From: Lachnospiraceae bacterium
GTDB taxonomy: Bacteria > Bacillota > Clostridia > Lachnospirales > Lachnospiraceae
DNA: 64,000 bases
Direction of reading: 5' to 3'
NCBI GenBank assembly: GCA_015056945.1
Contig: SVFH01000001.1
Location: 1-64,000 of the forward strand
Under the pieces are notes generated by a model. It searched no databases, was not told the DNA's origin, and saw only the letters and a list, made by a program, of their open reading frames with translations. A program made the translations under genes and the position numbers. Of this stretch, positions 63,694-64,000 are shown one piece after another. The first letter of the stretch is position 1, and each line of letters opens with the position of its first letter.

Positions 63694-64000
63694 AATTTAC
63701 CAACTTTCCGTACATCTGCATAAATATACATATATTTTGATTTAATTCGATTTAGGTGACGGTGTGTGTCTTTGTTTTGTCAATATATATGACTTGTCTT
63801 CCTAAAAAACTGATATTACAAAGTATATCTTCATAAAAATGATGAGTCAAGACATGAATTGTCGCATTTTGGGAGCGAAAAGCACGTAACAATCCTTCAA
63901 ATCTGTCCAAAAGGAGTTTTGACACTCTGATACTACATGAACAATCTGATTAAATGAATGTTTGAAACCTTTAATGTTTCACGGAAGAGAATAAGGTTTT
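63694..64000. other. Gene-poor end of window
   Basis: Nothing here is convincing. A reverse-strand frame 63752-63925 (GTG start, 57 residues) reads like protein in its last part but lacks a ribosome binding site. A TGAAAC/GTTTCA dyad lies near 63960-63981. An ATG at about 63957 begins a frame still open at the window end, also without a site. Upstream control of hisK is likely in the first 60 nt. Confidence 0.4.

Noticed and set aside
1-64000. CRISPR arrays, tRNA or rRNA genes, insertion sequences, prophage
   Set aside because: I saw no regularly spaced repeats, tRNA-like sequences, transposase or phage genes.

Overview
The window looks like chromosomal DNA of a low-G+C, spore-forming member of the Firmicutes, most likely a clostridial relative of the Lachnospiraceae. 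The evidence is a Bacillus/Clostridium-type gene order (rbgA-rnhB-ylqG/ylqH, yicC-gmk-rpoZ, nudF-spoIIM-xerD, der-plsY-gpsA-spoIVA), strong AGGAGG-type ribosome binding sites, LexA boxes of the DinR type, sporulation genes (spoIVA, a spoIIM-like gene, a Spo0A-type DNA-binding protein) and anaerobic ribonucleotide reductase. Almost all genes lie on the + strand. I saw no rRNA, tRNA, CRISPR array, insertion sequence or prophage.

Layout. 1-3.4 kb: 3' part of a large repeat-built surface protein. 3.5-9.2 kb: rplS, then a tight operon lepB-rbgA-lepB-rnhB-(FliK-like)-(FlhB-tail-like)-yraN. 9.2-12.9 kb: a small reverse-strand gene of unknown function, a patatin-like phospholipase, a Spo0A-like regulator without a receiver, and glgA. 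12.9-21.4 kb: rqcH, yicC-gmk-rpoZ, rimO-pgsA-cinA and a zinc-ribbon membrane protein. 21.4-30.3 kb: recA (SOS promoter)-recX, rny, an aminotransferase, nudF, a spoIIM-like gene, xerD, tyrS. 30.4-32.7 kb: an accessory cassette, CPBP protease-XRE regulator-DUF3169, behind a composite palindromic operator. 32.7-42.3 kb: prs (reverse strand), a GH43 glycosidase, a PDZ/radical-SAM protein, der, plsY, gpsA, a small protein, a HAD phosphatase, spoIVA. 42.3-51.5 kb: nucleoside salvage (punA, cdd, mtaD), a MutS-like membrane ATPase, rnhA, a 55-residue membrane protein, a WYL regulator, nrdD-nrdG-dut. 51.5-64 kb: a membrane protein, an ABC exporter of GldA/GldFG type, gltX, a UvrD-like helicase, a PHP hydrolase, a degenerate-GGDEF/EAL protein, an NSS symporter, and hisK (reverse strand).

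How it fits together. Most genes are housekeeping: ribosome assembly and rescue, RNA decay, DNA repair, phospholipid synthesis, nucleotide supply and tRNA charging. The less ordinary parts are regulatory. The Spo0A-like protein keeps the full DNA-binding half but has lost the phosphoacceptor receiver, and it sits behind a consensus promoter with a dyad resembling Spo0A boxes at the expected start site. spoIVA has a near-consensus sigma-E promoter placed so that the sporulation transcript should lack the left arm of a hairpin that would otherwise cover its ribosome binding site. The spoIIM-like gene has a perfect 17-bp inverted repeat in the same position. The CPBP-XRE-DUF3169 cassette carries four copies of a 7-bp half-site over its promoter. 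Two genes, yraN and the UvrD-like helicase, have clear family sequence upstream of any ATG, GTG or TTG codon.
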